A stretch of DNA of 64,000 bases from Salinimicrobium nanhaiense (GCA_012038135.1 JAAVJQ010000007.1:1-64000); one strand, 5' to 3'. Numbered from the stretch's first letter, positions 6,552 through 15,877 are shown. Numbers and translations: made by a program. The notes: generated by a model from the letters alone, not told the origin.

Positions 6552-9533
6552 TTATACCCGAAGTTTAAGTATGACTGAAGTTCCTTTATTTTGTTCAGAA
6601 ATTATTTGTACCGCTTCTTCAATATTGTACCCCAGTAATGCTAACCGCTCTTTAACCAGACTAACGCCTTTGGACTTGTGTAGTTTATTGGAGGAGTGTT
6701 GAGAATATCCTACGCCATTATCTTTGATCTTGCATTGCACCAAGCCTTCTTCAAGTAATTTAAAAGAGATCTTTAAAGTAGGATCCTTGATCCCCGGCGG
6801 GAAAGCATGGACAAAAACATTCTCCACAAAGGTCTGTAATAACATTGTGGGTATTTCGATTTCATATACATCTATAGAAGGATCTATGTCGAACTCCACC
6901 TTGATGGCATTATTGAACCGGGTATTTTCAACTCTAATATATGACTGCAGATATTCAATTTCTTCAATCAATAAAATTCTGGGCTTGGTGCAGTGATCCA
7001 GGTTGAGCCTTATCAACTTAGCGAATTCCCCCAGGAATATGGTGGCGTTATCAATATCGCTTTCCATAATATAATACTGAATGGAATTCATTGCATTGAA
7101 AATAAAATGCGGATTCATTTGTGCCAGTAAAGCTTCCATTCTGGTTTCTTCAAAGCGTTTTTGTATCAATCCCTTTTGTTCTTCAAATTTTCTGGTTTGC
7201 AACATCTGGTATTGATAAAAACTGTAAACTCCAAGAATAAGTATCACGGTGAGTATTAAGCTGAACCACCAGGTCCTCCAGAATGGGGGAAGAACAGACA
7301 TCTCAAGGAGGGGCTGGGAATAACTTAAACCGGTGCTTTCATCCAGCACTTTTACTGCTACCTCATAATTATTGGCGGGTAAAAACGGCAGGAATATTTC
7401 GGGATTTGAAGAAGGTAGGCTCCAGTCCTCCTTTGGATTTAACCGGTATTGATATTTTAATTTATGCGGAAAAGGATGTGCATTGGTACTGAATTTCAGC
7501 AATACCGTATTTTCATTATGCGCCAGGTTCAATTTCTCCTCACCAAGCGCAGCTCCCGAAGAAAATTCACTGTTGTTAATAAAGATGTCCTTCAGTTGAA
7601 TTTGATCTACCAGGGGCACAGGATTCGTAACAGCTTTAAGATCTATTTTATAATACCCATTATTGCTTCCCAGGAATAAGGTGTCGTTTTTCACTTCAGC
7701 ACTTAACAGCGGCTGTTCCAGGCCCTGTTCGCTGTTTAAAAAAATGGAGTTGCCGTTCTCATACACCGTCAAACCTTTTTCTGTGCCAATGATCAGGTTA
7801 CCCTGGTATTCTTTAAGGAATGAAATAGTATTTCCCTGAATTCTTGCCCGTGGTATTTTCTTTACAACCTCATAGTTTTCCTCATCATTTACTATAAATA
7901 CATCTCCAAATTCATTAGAAATGGCCATATTTTTAGCTAAGCCGGTAATATGCCTCAACTTCTGCTCTTTCCAGATGCTGTCCTGCAGGTAAGACCGAAA
8001 CTCGTTGTTCTCCCAAACATAAAGCCCTGAAAAAACAGAAAGAAAATATGTTTTATCAGCCTTCTTTAGGCTGTTTACAACCATGGTCGGCGTATGGCCT
8101 TCTTCTTGCTTGTAGTGGGTGTATGTAAAGGAATCGAGGTCTTTGTATACTCTGACTCCGCCATAAGGATTAGTCTCGATAAGATTGCCGGCCGGGGTAA
8201 AATTGATCTCTTCGGAATGCAGGGGTAAGTACCGCTCTAATTTACCTGATTCATCTATGGCAAAGATTCCAATGTTGGTGTTTAGCCAGTAAGTACTACC
8301 AAAAACTTTGAGATCATAAAATTCAATATCCTTTGCACCTGTAGAGTAATCAAGTTCATAAAAATCATCCCCGTGCTTTGGCAAAGGGACCTTTGTGGTT
8401 TGCACATAGTTTTCCTGCCAGCTCTTTAATTGTGGTAAAGTTATATTTTGATCCTTTTCAGCGCCTTTAATAAGGAGAGCGTTATTCAGTAAAATTGCGG
8501 TAGAGTTATCTGTTTCAGCACATCCCAAAATACTTTTTCCTGGCATCTCCCGGAATTTGATCTGGGGATCTAAGGCGATCTCAAATAATCCGGAATCTAT
8601 GGTCCCCACATATAATCTTTCAAAGCCGGAGTCATAGGCAACGGAAATCACTTCCTTACTTGCAACCTCAAATTCCGAAGCTCTGGAGATCATTCGGTCA
8701 CCTTTTAGTTCATAAATCCCTCCGTTGCTGTCATAAATACCCCAGGCTGCCGCGAAGATCCTGCCGTCGCCGGTCTTTACGTGATCCCAGGTAATAGAAG
8801 TTCCGAGTTTTTTTGAGGAAACCGGATCTTTACTCAGGTAATCGGGCAGGGGAGTCTTCGTAAAAAAACCTTTGTTGCTGCTGTAGATGCTGTCATTATC
8901 TACAAAAACGGAATAAATAAAGCTACGGTCACTTAGTTTGACCAGCCTGTTTCGGTTTTCCTTATTCAGAATTTTAAAGAGGCCCGACCGGTAAGTGGCC
9001 ACATAGATTTCCTTTCTAAATTCAATAAAATTCGAGATCCTGAAAAGTTCCTTATCAAAAGGGTGGTCTAAAGTAAGTACTTCAAAAGTATTGATATCGA
9101 TAACTGAAACTCCGTCACTGGTACCCACGTACATCTTGTTTCCATGAGAAAAAAGGGTCGTAATTTCATTATTAACAAGCCCATCATCTTTAGAAATGAC
9201 TTTAAAACTAATACCATTATAGATGCTTACCCCTTTACCATAGCTTCCGAACCATAGATTCTTATTTTTATCTTCAGCAATTGCCCAGCAGCTGTTCAAG
9301 GCTAAGCCATCCTCTTCAAAAAGGGATCTAAAGTCATCATTTTCCTTTTTAACAACCCCGTTCTCTGTACCTATCCACAGTATGTTATTACTATCGACCA
9401 GTAATGCCCGTACAGCATTATTAGGCAACTCACTGGCTGCAGTATAATTCTTAACGGGATAGTTTTGAGAGGAGGCCCAATTAAACCATAAAGAGAGGAG
9501 GAGGAAAAGTTTAGTTGTTCTGTAAAATGGCAT
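6552..9533 (-). CDS. LytS-like sensor histidine kinase with beta-propeller sensor
   Basis: 993-residue membrane sensor. Order: signal peptide (1-22); about 700 residues of two-component-regulator propeller repeats, seen as recurring blocks such as LLVDSNNILWIGTENGV and AIAEDKNKNLWFGSYGKGV; a Y_Y_Y-type domain at about 660-735; one transmembrane helix at about 745-765 (WWFSLILTVILILGVY); a His_kinase domain with NPHFIFNAMNSIQ (phosphoacceptor His809); and a C-terminal ATPase domain with IKDNGVGYS. The propeller is periplasmic by topology. The gene overlaps the LytTR regulator by 23 bp, so the two form one signalling pair. The ligand is unknown; this class often responds to polysaccharides, but no PUL genes are nearby. 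Confidence 0.92.
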   Translation of the reverse strand: MPFYRTTKLFLLLSLWFNWASSQNYPVKNYTAASELPNNAVRALLVDSNNILWIGTENGVVKKENDDFRSLFEEDGLALNSCWAIAEDKNKNLWFGSYGKGVSIYNGISFKVISKDDGLVNNEITTLFSHGNKMYVGTSDGVSVIDINTFEVLTLDHPFDKELFRISNFIEFRKEIYVATYRSGLFKILNKENRNRLVKLSDRSFIYSVFVDNDSIYSSNKGFFTKTPLPDYLSKDPVSSKKLGTSITWDHVKTGDGRIFAAAWGIYDSNGGIYELKGDRMISRASEFEVASKEVISVAYDSGFERLYVGTIDSGLFEIALDPQIKFREMPGKSILGCAETDNSTAILLNNALLIKGAEKDQNITLPQLKSWQENYVQTTKVPLPKHGDDFYELDYSTGAKDIEFYDLKVFGSTYWLNTNIGIFAIDESGKLERYLPLHSEEINFTPAGNLIETNPYGGVRVYKDLDSFTYTHYKQEEGHTPTMVVNSLKKADKTYFLSVFSGLYVWENNEFRSYLQDSIWKEQKLRHITGLAKNMAISNEFGDVFIVNDEENYEVVKKIPRARIQGNTISFLKEYQGNLIIGTEKGLTVYENGNSIFLNSEQGLEQPLLSAEVKNDTLFLGSNNGYYKIDLKAVTNPVPLVDQIQLKDIFINNSEFSSGAALGEEKLNLAHNENTVLLKFSTNAHPFPHKLKYQYRLNPKEDWSLPSSNPEIFLPFLPANNYEVAVKVLDESTGLSYSQPLLEMSVLPPFWRTWWFSLILTVILILGVYSFYQYQMLQTRKFEEQKGLIQKRFEETRMEALLAQMNPHFIFNAMNSIQYYIMESDIDNATIFLGEFAKLIRLNLDHCTKPRILLIEEIEYLQSYIRVENTRFNNAIKVEFDIDPSIDVYEIEIPTMLLQTFVENVFVHAFPPGIKDPTLKISFKLLEEGLVQCKIKDNGVGYSQHSSNKLHKSKGVSLVKERLALLGYNIEEAVQIISEQNKGTSVILKLRV

Positions 9534-10263
9534 TTATAAACTCCTCTTCTTTTCGAAAAGAAACAGGAAGTTTCTCTCCATTGGTTAGTTCAACTTCCTT
9601 ATTGGTCTTATGGTACCGCACCACATAATTGAGATTAATGACGTAAGTTTTATGGATCCTTATAAAGGAATGGGCAGGAAGGATCTCTTCGACATACTTT
9701 AAGGTTTTTGTGGCGAGTTTGGTATGGCCGCTAATTTGCTTGATACAACAGTAATTACTTTCGGCCTTACAATAGAGGATCTGGTTGGAATGCATGAGTT
9801 CAAAACCATCAACTGTTGAGAAAGCAATTTTACTTACGTGTTGATCATTCACATTAAGGTTCTCGAGCAGCAGGGTGAGTTTTTTTTGAGCAAAGTTCCC
9901 TTTGTTCCTATTATCAAACTTTTTAATCGCATCCGATAATTCCAGGCTATTTATTGGTTTTAGTAAATAATCCAGGGCACTGCGTTTTATAGCCTTAATG
10001 GCGAATTGATTGAAAGCAGTGGTGAAAATCACCTCAAAATTGATGACATCGAAATATTTGAAGAGTTCAAATCCGTTCTTTTCGGGCATTTGGATGTCCA
10101 AAAAAACGAGTTCGGGTTCATATTTTTTGATGGCCACTACACCCGTATCAATTGAATTACATTTCTCCACAATATTGAATTTATTAGGAAAACACCGGTC
10201 CAGGGTTTTCTCCAGCAAATCCCGGGCGTTCAATTCATCGTCAATTATAACTGCTTTTACCAT
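9511..10263 (-). CDS. LytTR-family response regulator
   Basis: 250-residue response regulator. The receiver domain covers about 1-120 with Asp8/Asp9, the phosphoacceptor Asp56 in LVFLDIQMPEKNG, Thr86-type switch residue and Lys106 (LLKPINSLEL). A LytTR DNA-binding domain covers about 145-250 (SNYCCIKQISG...FIRIHKTYVINLNYV). It is first in the operon and overlaps the downstream sensor kinase by 23 bp, which indicates translational coupling. LytTR proteins bind paired direct repeats upstream of target promoters; none could be assigned here by eye. Confidence 0.93.
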   Translation of the reverse strand: MVKAVIIDDELNARDLLEKTLDRCFPNKFNIVEKCNSIDTGVVAIKKYEPELVFLDIQMPEKNGFELFKYFDVINFEVIFTTAFNQFAIKAIKRSALDYLLKPINSLELSDAIKKFDNRNKGNFAQKKLTLLLENLNVNDQHVSKIAFSTVDGFELMHSNQILYCKAESNYCCIKQISGHTKLATKTLKYVEEILPAHSFIRIHKTYVINLNYVVRYHKTNKEVELTNGEKLPVSFRKEEEFINAILQNN

Positions 10264-10664
10264 GCTTTAAAACTACAATTTTATGACAAATTTATGATCT
10301 CTTAAGCTGAAAAGAAACTTTAATTCATTTCGGTATGGTATTGGTATATTCTGAAGCAGAAAAACAATTCAATGGTGATAGTTGATTGTTTTCAAGGGCA
10401 TTGCAGTTTTGTGATGCCCTTTTTGATTATCTGGGGTGAGGTTGCTGTAATAAGGTAGATACAGGTTTACCCGGTGAAGCCATACTTCTTATATCTTCCT
10501 GGCAATTTAATAAGCCCCTGCATAAAAAAATAGTTTCGGCATTATTGACAAAATCCAAGTTCTTGTCTCCCTCACTTTTGGCCACTCCTGCTGTTCCCGT
10601 GGTGCTGCTTTCCGGAGGCTAAAAAAGAAAATGTATGATTCCGGTTGTTTATCAAATTTATTTT
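10264..10664. other. Intergenic region with a possible small RNA end
   Basis: No annotated gene. A plus-strand terminator-like hairpin lies at 10396-10425 (AGGGCAT ... ATGCCCTTTTT). On the minus strand a frame from about 10620 to 10433 is open for about 60 codons but lacks a start codon at its head, so it is not called. Confidence 0.4.
10396..10425 (+). terminator. Orphan rho-independent terminator
   Basis: AGGGCAT / ATGCCCT stem with TTTTT after it on the plus strand. No plus-strand gene lies upstream: the nearest gene starts at 10263 in the opposite direction. It may end a small RNA starting around 10300. Confidence 0.45.
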
Positions 10665-11198
10665 TTATTCCTGGATTAGTTTTTTCATTTCTATGGATGC
10701 ATAGGTATAATCATCCATTTTATAGCTCTTGATTAGTTTGATAGGAACATTGTTGATGCGCCCGGTCAATTCCCTCATAGGCATTTTTTCTAAGGTAACA
10801 TATTTATCCCGCCACCAATCCCAATTTGCGAGGCTGTGATTTTGGAATCCCAGGGTGCTGCGGTCATTATCTGTAGGTCTGAAGACAAGATCGCCTGTAA
10901 GGGATTTGATATGGTCATAAGTGGAAATGATGCCATCGTAGATCAACTGGCTGTAGAAAGCATTTTTGAACATTTCACTTATACTGCTTAAATCGGAAGC
11001 TTTTACGTTGCTGAGGATAACATTGTATTTCGTCTTTTTGTTAGTGAAGAGCAGGCATTTTTTGCGGTCCACATAGAACAAGGCTGCATTCCAGTCTCCG
11101 AGGAGCGTATGAGATTTTCCTTCAGGTTCCCCGTCATTCCTGACAAGCTTCTTCACAAACTTCTCCAGTTTTTTGGTGGTGTAAATATTGGTTTTCAT
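10665..11198 (-). CDS. DUF6933-family protein
   Basis: 177-residue soluble protein. The N-terminal half has the DUF6933 pattern: IYTTKKLEKF, then LLGDWNAALFYVDRKKCLLFTNKKT, where the GDW...DRRKCLLFTN block is the family hallmark. A central stretch (DLVFRPTDNDRSTLGFQNH) and a C-terminal segment follow. No catalytic motif or known biochemical role. It is last in a minus-strand run with the GNAT gene, 80 bases downstream of it. There are no unusual features. Confidence 0.75.
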   Translation of the reverse strand: MKTNIYTTKKLEKFVKKLVRNDGEPEGKSHTLLGDWNAALFYVDRKKCLLFTNKKTKYNVILSNVKASDLSSISEMFKNAFYSQLIYDGIISTYDHIKSLTGDLVFRPTDNDRSTLGFQNHSLANWDWWRDKYVTLEKMPMRELTGRINNVPIKLIKSYKMDDYTYASIEMKKLIQE

Positions 11199-11278
11199 AA
11201 GCAGGTGAGACCATTTTAAAGCTTCTCAAAAATAGTATTTTTTGCACTCCTTAGAATAAACCCGGGAAGGGGAACATT

Positions 11279-11803
11279 TTAATTATTGATCTTCAGTTTC
11301 ATCATGATATCGGTCTGTTCATCCTTTCCTAATCTAAAAATATGTTTATCAAATTCTACAAAACCATTCTTCCTGTAGAACTGAATAGCTCTAATGTTGT
11401 TTTCCCAAACTCCCAGCCAAACAAAATCCAGCTTTCTTTGTTTCCCGATTTCCAGGGCTTGGTCAAAAAGCAATTTCCCCACTTTTTTCCCCAGGAATTC
11501 CTTCAGCACATAGATACGTTCGATCTCAAGAGCATTATCATCTTTGATCTCGGTTTGGGCAGCTCCAAAATTTACTTTTAAATACCCAATGACCTGTTCT
11601 CCTGACAAAGCGAAGTAGAACTCAGAATTTTCATCAGCTAATTCGGTACCGATCTTTTCTACAGACAATTCTTGCTCCAGATATTCCTGAATGTCGTCTG
11701 GATCATTGTCGGCAACAAAGGTGTCCCTAAAGGTCTGCTCCCCGATCTGTTGTAAGGTGTCGAGGTCGTTGATCGTGACCTTCCTTATCTTGATTTCCTG
11801 CAT
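11279..11803 (-). CDS. GNAT-family N-acetyltransferase
   Basis: 174-residue acetyltransferase covering one GNAT fold. The acetyl-CoA-binding loop is visible in LEIERIYVLKEFLGKKVGKLLFDQAL (about 91-116), with the Q/RxxGxG/A site as LGKKVGK. The C-terminal NIRAIQFYRKNGF motif is typical. The N-terminal EQTFRDTFVADNDPDDI resembles PaiA-like polyamine acetyltransferases, but the substrate is not certain. It starts 11 bases after the stop of a 59-residue membrane protein, so they are probably co-transcribed. Confidence 0.85.
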   Translation of the reverse strand: MQEIKIRKVTINDLDTLQQIGEQTFRDTFVADNDPDDIQEYLEQELSVEKIGTELADENSEFYFALSGEQVIGYLKVNFGAAQTEIKDDNALEIERIYVLKEFLGKKVGKLLFDQALEIGKQRKLDFVWLGVWENNIRAIQFYRKNGFVEFDKHIFRLGKDEQTDIMMKLKINN

Positions 11804-11814
11804 AGATTTATGAT

Positions 11815-11994
11815 CTAAATTCGCTGGTCTTTCCTGAATGTTTTTACCAATTCATAGGTGTAAAGTATCCCCACCAGAAAAAGGATGCCGCTTATCCAGT
11901 ATTGTTCTTTTGAAAAATAGGAGAAACCGCCAAAGAATCCAAAGAACATCCACAGCAGGTTCTTGATTTTTTCACTTCTAAAAAATTTCTTCAT
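11815..11994 (-). CDS. Small membrane protein, 59 residues
   Basis: Minus-strand frame from ATG 11994 to TAG 11815, too short for most gene callers. It begins MKKFFRSEKIKN and holds two hydrophobic segments (LLWMFFGFFGGFSYF and ISGILFLVGILYTYEL) before a charged C-terminus (KTFRKDQRI). It fits tightly between the methyltransferase stop (12004) and the GNAT start (11803), as expected of a real operon gene. Predicted inner-membrane hairpin; function unknown. Confidence 0.6.
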   Translation of the reverse strand: MKKFFRSEKIKNLLWMFFGFFGGFSYFSKEQYWISGILFLVGILYTYELVKTFRKDQRI

Positions 11995-12003
11995 TTGATG
12001 TTT

Positions 12004-12642
12004 TTATGTCCCTCTTTTTCGTGCTATTATTGCTGAATGCATCTCGGTTTCTGTGTCTGATCTTCGATATTTTACCTCAAAACTTTTCAGCTCCTCAAAA
12101 CCCGCTTCGGCAAGCTGTTTCCTTATTTGTTCTTCGGAATGAAAATAGAAGAAAACCCTGTCTCCTGAAGTTCCGGTTTTAAAACCCGATTTGGTGGGAT
12201 CGCCTGCTACAAAACTCAGGTATAACGCACCATTTTCATGGAGAAGCTTATGGCAGTCAATAATGAACTTTTGGGCATCTGCTTCAGATAAATAGGGGAG
12301 ACCAAATCCGCAGATAATCCCGTCGTATGTAGTTTGTAGTTGATCAATAGATCGCAGGTCCATTACTGCAAAAGTTGCTGCAGGATTATTTTTTTGCGCC
12401 AGGGCTGCCATATTTGGAGCTATATCAATTCCGAAGATATGAAATTCAGGATTTTTGGTTAAAAGATATCTGCTAATATTTCCGGGGCCGCAACCCGCAT
12501 CTAAGATAAAAGGCTTCTCCTTTTTAATTGCGGCACCAAAGAGGTCATAGGTGTTGTTATACAGGTCAAGATCCATGAACTTTTCCTCATATAAACCAGC
12601 GATCTTATTCCAGGTGTTAAATGTTTCTTTATAGCTATTCAA
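12004..12642 (-). CDS. Class I SAM-dependent methyltransferase
   Basis: 212-residue Rossmann-fold methyltransferase. Motif I is FILDAGCGPGNISRYLL (about 45-61), followed by the acidic end of strand 2 (FGIDIAPNMAA), motif II-like AVMDLRSID and motif III (LHENGALYLSFV). This resembles the UbiE/Methyltransf_25 type acting on small molecules. The acceptor cannot be deduced. It heads the run methyltransferase, small membrane protein, GNAT, DUF6933 on the minus strand. Confidence 0.85.
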   Translation of the reverse strand: MNSYKETFNTWNKIAGLYEEKFMDLDLYNNTYDLFGAAIKKEKPFILDAGCGPGNISRYLLTKNPEFHIFGIDIAPNMAALAQKNNPAATFAVMDLRSIDQLQTTYDGIICGFGLPYLSEADAQKFIIDCHKLLHENGALYLSFVAGDPTKSGFKTGTSGDRVFFYFHSEEQIRKQLAEAGFEELKSFEVKYRRSDTETEMHSAIIARKRGT

Positions 12643-12707
12643 GATATGATCCTGTTTTTCAGTTCCGGGAGAGGGGCATGAGATTAGTTTTTCAGAAGCT
12701 GCAGCGA

Positions 12708-13376
12708 TTATTCCGTGGGTTTAAAATCTGAATTATTAAGGGTCAAATTGTAATTTATCAGCTCAGAAATATTGGTGGCGGGAATAATGACAGAGTACTG
12801 TTCATATTCGCTGGTAGCGATCTTCCTTCTGAATTTTACTTCTGTGTCGCTGTTCTTATCTGCATAAATATTTATTTCAACTGTCCCACTACCGGTTTTG
12901 ATATCTTCCAGATCCTGATAATGACGAAGATTCAAAGAAACCGGGAGATGCTGAATGTCTTTCATTTCAATGACCAGGTTGATTGGATAAAGATGTAATA
13001 GATCCAGGTCTAGACTTAGACTCTTTCCAATATATGGTATTTCAAAAACGCTTTGATGATAATCCCAGATATAAGGTTTGTCTTCTACATGAAATTGGTA
13101 ATAATCTCCCCGTCCTGAAGTTTCAAATTTCAAATAGAATTCCCCGTATTGATCTGTGTAGGTTGAATCGATCCACTGGATAAACTCCCGATTTGTATAA
13201 ATGCCCGAACGGTGAATTTTATATTCAGCAATTTTGATCTTGAGGTGATCAAAAGGAATGTCGTTCTGTTTGTCATAGATTCTTCCCTCAATTGTTGTTT
13301 CGACGCCTTTATCTATAGGGTCACCGTCACAACTGAGTAAAATGCCGGTCAAAAGGATGAAACAAATTTTCCTCAT
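12708..13376 (-). CDS. Lipoprotein with carboxypeptidase-regulatory-like domain
   Basis: 222-residue lipoprotein. Signal with lipobox LLSC (Cys16). Directly after it, TTIEGRIYDKQNDIPFDHLKIKIAEY is the start of a CarboxypepD_reg-like (CNA-B-type) beta-sandwich, and GEFYLKFETSGRGDYYQFHVE completes it. The C-terminal half is beta-rich with no recognisable motif. Such proteins are common, poorly characterised cell-surface or periplasmic lipoproteins in Bacteroidota. Function unknown. Confidence 0.7.
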   Translation of the reverse strand: MRKICFILLTGILLSCDGDPIDKGVETTIEGRIYDKQNDIPFDHLKIKIAEYKIHRSGIYTNREFIQWIDSTYTDQYGEFYLKFETSGRGDYYQFHVEDKPYIWDYHQSVFEIPYIGKSLSLDLDLLHLYPINLVIEMKDIQHLPVSLNLRHYQDLEDIKTGSGTVEINIYADKNSDTEVKFRRKIATSEYEQYSVIIPATNISELINYNLTLNNSDFKPTE

Positions 13377-13710
13377 TTTCCTGTTTTAAAATTAATTTCC
13401 GGAAGGTTGATCTACAACAAACCTTCCGGTTAAAGCAAATGGCGGAGTAGGGAGAGCCGGTTGCTGCTTGTTGCAGTACTAAAGGTAATTAAAAAATGTA
13501 CGGTTTATTCTACAGGTTTCTTTGTAAGACCTTTGTTAACTGCTAACTTAAATGGTTTTATAGGAGTGGTAGTAAAAAATGCTCTTTTTGACCGGGAATG
13601 GAAGAATCATTTTATGACCTGGGTGTAGCGGAGTTTTTCACAATGACTGGCGGTAGGGATTGGGGGCTACTATTCTGTCCGGTTATACCTGACTTGATGC
13701 GTGGCACATT
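13377..13710. other. Intergenic region without a gene
   Basis: Contains a 10-bp perfect inverted repeat CCGGAAGGTT / AACCTTCCGG at 13399-13429, just upstream of the lipoprotein gene. No toxin gene is found downstream of the antitoxin-like gene at 13711-13932, where one would be expected. Confidence 0.55.
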
Positions 13711-13932
13711 TTATCTATGTTTGCTCATAAACGAGTCGTAGTCGGAAGATTTTCCTTCCATTATCTGTTTTTTTGCAGTTTTAATTTCTTTCTTTTGGTC
13801 AGAAGTAAGTTCATCCCAAAAGTCAGCAGTTTTTTCTTTTTTGAAGATCTGTTTTATAGATTGAATAATCTCTGGATGGTTAGTGTTTAATAACAATTTT
13901 GCCAATTCTATTTTCTCAGCTTGAATATTCAT
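13711..13932 (-). CDS. Orphan antitoxin-like protein
   Basis: 73-residue charged, helical protein. It resembles Bacteroidota addiction-module antitoxins that sit upstream of RelE/ParE toxins: an N-terminal helix repeating ILxxNHPEIIQSIKQIFKKEK, a WDELTSDQKKEI segment and a KKQIMEGKSSDYDSFM tail. The same architecture is seen in the antitoxin at 19202-19444. No toxin frame follows, so the pair appears to have lost its toxin, or the protein acts alone. Confidence 0.6.
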   Translation of the reverse strand: MNIQAEKIELAKLLLNTNHPEIIQSIKQIFKKEKTADFWDELTSDQKKEIKTAKKQIMEGKSSDYDSFMSKHR

Positions 13933-14031
13933 CTTTAAGTCCTTATTACAAAAATAAGAATTCTTGTTTCAAATTAAGTTCTTCTTTTGTTGTTTTTAAA
14001 TGCAGCATACCGCGTGTTACCATCATGTGCA

Positions 14032-14490
14032 TTATTCTTTATCCTCTCTTATTTTATCTACCAGGTAGTTCAATTGTTTAACTTCGTCCATTGATAAATT
14101 TTTCAATAAAGTATCTGCTTTCTGTTCACAACTGAACATCTTATCCAATAATTCCAAGCCCTTTGTGGTAATTTCGACAGATTTTTGCCTCCTGTCGTCC
14201 GGATTTTCCTTTCGGCTAAGCAATCCTTTTTCAAAAAGTCGGTCAACAATTCGGCTTACATCGGAATCTTTGTCAAGCATTCGCTGTTTTATAAAACCAA
14301 TTGAAAGAGGTGCCTGGGCACGAAAACCACGAAGTATTCTTAAAACGTTGTACTGCTGTTCTGCAAGTCCTTGTGCTTTAAGGGATTTATTAAATTCATA
14401 ACTTAACAATTTGACAGTATAGGTCAAATTGATAAGTGCCTTGTGGTATTCATTCCGAAACCTTCCATTTATTTCTTCTTCTATAGACAT
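14032..14490 (-). CDS. MarR-family transcriptional regulator
   Basis: 152-residue winged-helix regulator. The DNA-binding region is at about 45-110: QQYNVLRILRG, then the recognition helix SIGFIKQRMLDKDSDVSRIVDRLFEKGLL and the wing SRKENPDDRRQKSVEIT, whose D-x-R motif is the MarR wing signature. The dimerisation helices are at both ends. A single-Cys OhrR-type N-terminal sensor cysteine is not present; the one visible Cys is in the C-terminal half (FSCEQK). Neighbours upstream are an aldo/keto reductase and a GPx, so a redox or xenobiotic role is plausible but unproven. Confidence 0.85.
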   Translation of the reverse strand: MSIEEEINGRFRNEYHKALINLTYTVKLLSYEFNKSLKAQGLAEQQYNVLRILRGFRAQAPLSIGFIKQRMLDKDSDVSRIVDRLFEKGLLSRKENPDDRRQKSVEITTKGLELLDKMFSCEQKADTLLKNLSMDEVKQLNYLVDKIREDKE

Positions 14491-14816
14491 TTTTTATTTT
14501 AGTTTAAAGCCCAAATATAAATCTACCAATGTAAAAAGAAAAACAAACACCGGCATTGCAATGCTCATATCACCTGTCATGTGAATTATGATAGCTCCTC
14601 CATGTGAGAACTATGTATCATATAGGAGGTTAACCCGCATGTCAGCGGGTTAACCTTCCATAAAGATAATCTCTGCATCTTTGTCAAAACAAATTTCCGC
14701 CAAAGCCCTTTACCAGTTCATGGTTCTGAAAGCTTCCAACATCATCTTTCAGATTATGCTATTGAGCGCCCCGGCCACATATACTGAGGAGTCAATCCAT
14801 GATTTGCTTTAGCTTA
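14491..14816. other. Intergenic region with a long perfect hairpin
   Basis: A 12-bp perfect inverted repeat AGGTTAACCCGC / GCGGGTTAACCT with a 6-base loop lies at 14627-14656, between the aldo/keto reductase stop and the marR start. It lacks a T run, so it may be an operator, an RNA-processing structure or a palindromic repeat rather than a terminator. No gene. Confidence 0.55.
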
Positions 14817-15848
14817 TTAAAGGAAATTTTCAACACTTGTTCTGTCCATAGAGGTAAATTGGAGCATCCAATGTGGATAAATAGGGTTTAATTTGCTCAG
14901 TTCATCCAATCGGCTTACCTCCTCCGCGCTCATTTCCCAGCTTATAGCTTTCAGGTTGTCTTCCAATTGATGCGGTTTGGTGGCGCCAATCAAAACAGAC
15001 GAAACCACCGGTTTCCGGAGCAGATAATTTAATGCTGCCTGCGAAATGCTGGCATTGTGGTTGTTGGCAATTTCTTCCAGGGCATCAACTATAGCATAAC
15101 CTTTCTCCGTATCTATCGGGATAAAGTTTTGTTGTTCATTGGTCCTTCTGGAATCTTCGGGCATCGGTTTATCTTTTCGATATTTTCCTGTCAGGAAACC
15201 GCCTCCCAGCGGCGACCATGGCGTTAATCCCAGACCCTGATCCTGGAGCAAAGGAATCAATTCATATTCTACATCTCTCGAGATAAGCGAATAAATAGCT
15301 TGCAGCGAAACAAATTTTTCAAAATGATTTTCTTTAGATACGGCCAACGCTTTCATTAACTGCCATGCTGTGAAATTACTCGCACCGATGTACCTCACTT
15401 TTCCCTGATGAACCAAATCTGATAAAGCTCCCAAAGTTTCTTCAAGCGGGGTAATCGGATCAAAACTGTGCATCACATAAAGGTCGATGTAGTCGGTGCC
15501 TAATCTTTTTAAGCTTTGGTTACAGCTATCGATGATGTGTTTGCGCGACAAGCCAACATCGTTGATATCCTTGCTCATTCGGCCCCTTACCTTGGTGGCA
15601 AGCACAATTTCATTGCGTTTCTCTTTAATGGCTTTTCCAAGGATTTCTTCAGATTGACCGTGTGAATAAACATCGGCCGTGTCAACAAAGTTAACGCCGG
15701 CATCAAGAGCAATATCTACTATTTTTTTACTGCTTGGATAATCCAAGGAACCTACTACTTTCCAGTAGCCTTCACCGCCAAAACTCATGGCTCCTAAGCA
15801 AAGTTCTGATACCATTAATCCTGATTTTCCTAATTGTCTGTACTTCAT
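14817..15848 (-). CDS. Aldo/keto reductase
   Basis: 343-residue NADPH-dependent oxidoreductase with a (beta/alpha)8 barrel. The catalytic tetrad is visible: Asp/Tyr in FVDTADVYSHG (about 54-64), Lys in VLATKVRG (about 82-89) and His in YVMHSFDP (about 126-133). The C-terminal NADP-binding SSVLIGATKPHQLEDN is also present. It resembles YhdN/IolS-type general aldehyde reductases. The start codon is 30 bases downstream of a MITE-like element, which must have replaced or altered its promoter. Confidence 0.9.
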   Translation of the reverse strand: MKYRQLGKSGLMVSELCLGAMSFGGEGYWKVVGSLDYPSSKKIVDIALDAGVNFVDTADVYSHGQSEEILGKAIKEKRNEIVLATKVRGRMSKDINDVGLSRKHIIDSCNQSLKRLGTDYIDLYVMHSFDPITPLEETLGALSDLVHQGKVRYIGASNFTAWQLMKALAVSKENHFEKFVSLQAIYSLISRDVEYELIPLLQDQGLGLTPWSPLGGGFLTGKYRKDKPMPEDSRRTNEQQNFIPIDTEKGYAIVDALEEIANNHNASISQAALNYLLRKPVVSSVLIGATKPHQLEDNLKAISWEMSAEEVSRLDELSKLNPIYPHWMLQFTSMDRTSVENFL

Positions 15849-15868
15849 TTTTTTTGTTTTTAAGTGTG

Positions 15869-15877
15869 AATTATTAA
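15869..15877 (+). repeat. 9-bp target-site duplication, left
   Basis: AATTATTAA, repeated exactly at 16103-16111 on the other side of the MITE-like element. Confidence 0.7.

Noticed and set aside
10433..10622. Open minus-strand frame of about 60 codons upstream of the LytTR gene
   Set aside because: A stop codon directly precedes it and there is no early start codon; it could be a gene remnant but no family is recognised.
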